Made by a program: the position numbers and the translations under genes. Under the pieces are notes generated by a model. The model saw only the letters and a list, made by a program, of their open reading frames with translations, made no database searches and was not told where the DNA came from. DNA of 6,089 nt from Hyphomicrobiales bacterium (GTDB lineage: Bacteria; Pseudomonadota; Alphaproteobacteria; Rhizobiales; GCA-2746425). Shown here piece after piece: positions 4,861 through 6,089 of the stretch; position 1 is the first letter of the stretch; every line of letters begins with the position of its first letter. Where the stretch lies: positions 13,501 to 19,589 of the forward strand of contig NVXB01000016.1 in assembly GCA_002746425.1 (NCBI GenBank), written 5' to 3'.

Positions 4861-6089
4861 TTATTTCAGGCCCAGTTCCACGGCCTTTGCCAAGGTTTGA
4901 TCAAGGCTTTGCTCGATAATCGCCACCAGCATATCAACCTCATTTTCGGTGATGGTCAGCGGCGGAGAGATGATCATGGAATCGCGCACCGCGCGCATGA
5001 TCAAGCCATTATTGATGGTAAAATCACGGCAGATAGCGCCGATCGTGCCCTCATCAGCAAAACGGCGGCGCGATGGTTTGTCCGGCACCAGCTCAATTGC
5101 ACCGACAAGGCCAACCATGCGCGCATCACCAACAAGCGGGTGCTCGCCCAGAGCCGCCCACTTCTTTTGCAGATAAGGACCAATACTATCGCGCACGTTG
5201 GGAATGATCGCCTCGCGCTCCATAATCTCGATGTTTTTCAGTGCGGCGGCACATGATACCGGGTGGCCAGAATAGGTAAAGCCGTGGAAAAACTCGCCGC
5301 CACCAGAAGTGATAGCATCGCCAATCCGGTCATTAACCAGCACGCCGCCAATCGGCAGATAGCCTGACGACAGACCCTTGGCGATGGGCATCAAATCGGC
5401 CTCAATGCCAAATGTATCGCAGCCCCACCAATTGCCGGTCCGGCCAAACCCGCAAATAACCTCATCGGCGATCAGCAAAATATCGTATTTTTTGCAGATA
5501 CGATTGATCTCCGGCCAATAGCTCTGCGGCGGGATGATGACACCGCCCGCGCCCTGTATCGGCTCGCCAATAAAGGCAGCAACAGTGTCTGCGCCCAACT
5601 CAAGAATCTTGGCTTCCAGCTCCTGCGCCCGGGCAAGGCCAAACGCGGCCGGGTCCATCTCGCCGCCTTCATCAAACCAGTAGGGTTGGCGAATATGGTG
5701 GATACCCTCAACCATGCCGCCCTGCGCATGCATGACGGTCATGCCGCCAAGGCTGGCCCCGGCAACGGTCGACCCGTGATAGCCATTGAGGCGGCCAATA
5801 ATATTGCTCTTTTCGGGCTTGCCCAACACGTTCCAGTAATGGCGCACCATGCGCAGCACGGTGTCGTTGGCTTCCGAGCCAGAGCCGGTGAAGAACACCC
5901 GGTTGAAACCATCTGGGGATAGCTCAGCCAGCTTTTCCGACAGTGCAATAACCGGCGGATGTGTGGTCTTGAAAAACGTGTTGTAATACGACAATTGCAG
6001 CATCTGCTCGTGCACCGCATCAGCCACTTCCTTGCGGCCATGGCCAATGTTGACGCACCACAGGCCCGCCATGCCATCCAGCACGCGGT
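4861..6089 (-). CDS. spuC: Class III PLP-dependent aminotransferase, SpuC-like (putrescine/polyamine--pyruvate type), 5' partial
   Basis: The frame is open to the window edge, giving 408 complete codons. The GTG at 6084 is an internal Val (R-V-LDGMAGLWCVN), and full-length relatives have roughly 45-50 more N-terminal residues. Numbering from that Val: LDGMAGLWCVN (2-12), phosphate-cup GSGSEAND (67-74), GYHGSTVAGASLGG (101-114), EPIQGAGGVI (174-183), DEVICGFGRTG with D207 contacting the PLP ring nitrogen, Schiff-base lysine K236 in PIAKGLSSGYLPIGG, FTYSGHP (269-275), and the tail NGLIMRAVRDSMIISPP (359-375). It resembles Pseudomonas SpuC, which moves the putrescine amino group to pyruvate to make 4-aminobutanal and alanine; beta-alanine, taurine and other omega-aminotransferases are alternatives. 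The directly adjoining PuuB-like gene favours an amine catabolic operon, whose promoter must lie upstream of the window. Confidence 0.92.
   Translation of the reverse strand, partial: RVLDGMAGLWCVNIGHGRKEVADAVHEQMLQLSYYNTFFKTTHPPVIALSEKLAELSPDGFNRVFFTGSGSEANDTVLRMVRHYWNVLGKPEKSNIIGRLNGYHGSTVAGASLGGMTVMHAQGGMVEGIHHIRQPYWFDEGGEMDPAAFGLARAQELEAKILELGADTVAAFIGEPIQGAGGVIIPPQSYWPEINRICKKYDILLIADEVICGFGRTGNWWGCDTFGIEADLMPIAKGLSSGYLPIGGVLVNDRIGDAITSGGGEFFHGFTYSGHPVSCAAALKNIEIMEREAIIPNVRDSIGPYLQKKWAALGEHPLVGDARMVGLVGAIELVPDKPSRRRFADEGTIGAICRDFTINNGLIMRAVRDSMIISPPLTITENEVDMLVAIIEQSLDQTLAKAVELGLK

Noticed and set aside
4507..5256. Long open frame (249 codons) on the plus strand, across the oxidase-aminotransferase junction
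   Set aside because: It runs antisense to two genes with clear catalytic motifs, and its translation resembles no known family, so it is a by-product of codon bias.
6082..6084. GTG as the start of the aminotransferase
   Set aside because: The codon lies inside the conserved block R-V-LDGMAGLW, which is preceded by an N-terminal segment in relatives, so the gene continues beyond the window.
1..6089. Search for mobile elements, CRISPR arrays, tRNA genes, riboswitches or defence genes
   Set aside because: No transposase, integrase, spaced direct repeats, tRNA-like cloverleaf or defence-type domain was seen. The gene gaps are all under 180 bp and the coding regions are ordinary metabolic enzymes.

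Overview
The window looks like ordinary chromosomal DNA from an alphaproteobacterium. This rests on remembered resemblance of the YtoQ, SDR and ArsR proteins to alphaproteobacterial homologues, on moderate GC content judged by eye, and on dense packing of metabolic genes. Genus cannot be told. I see no mobile element, CRISPR array, tRNA or rRNA, and no anti-phage or biosynthetic system that would count as an undescribed system.

Layout: (1) 1-240, plus strand: the C-terminal part of an ArsR-family repressor cut by the window edge, with a cysteine pair spaced as in the persulfide/redox sensors SqrR and BigR. (2) 251-1756, minus strand: a glutathionyl-hydroquinone reductase (Xi-class GST) followed by a YtoQ-family protein, with an 87-bp gap that holds a perfect hairpin and a possible promoter. 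(3) 1757-1928: a divergent control region with a 13-bp palindrome. (4) 1929-3583, plus strand: an SMP-30/gluconolactonase-type lactonase and an SDR dehydrogenase 11 bp apart, a likely two-gene operon for oxidising an aldose to its aldonate. (5) 3580-6089, minus strand: a class III aminotransferase (SpuC-like, N-terminus outside the window) followed with zero spacing by a PuuB-like FAD oxidase. Together they suggest putrescine/polyamine catabolism.

The genes form three functional units that need not be related: thiol/quinone stress (ArsR, GS-HQR), sugar-acid formation (lactonase and SDR), and amine breakdown (aminotransferase and oxidase). The last two units meet tail to tail with their stop codons overlapping by 4 bp, so there is no intergenic space for a terminator; a GC-rich hairpin sits just inside the oxidase gene. 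The most testable observations are the ArsR cysteine pair, the palindrome in front of the lactonase gene, and the overlapping convergent stops.
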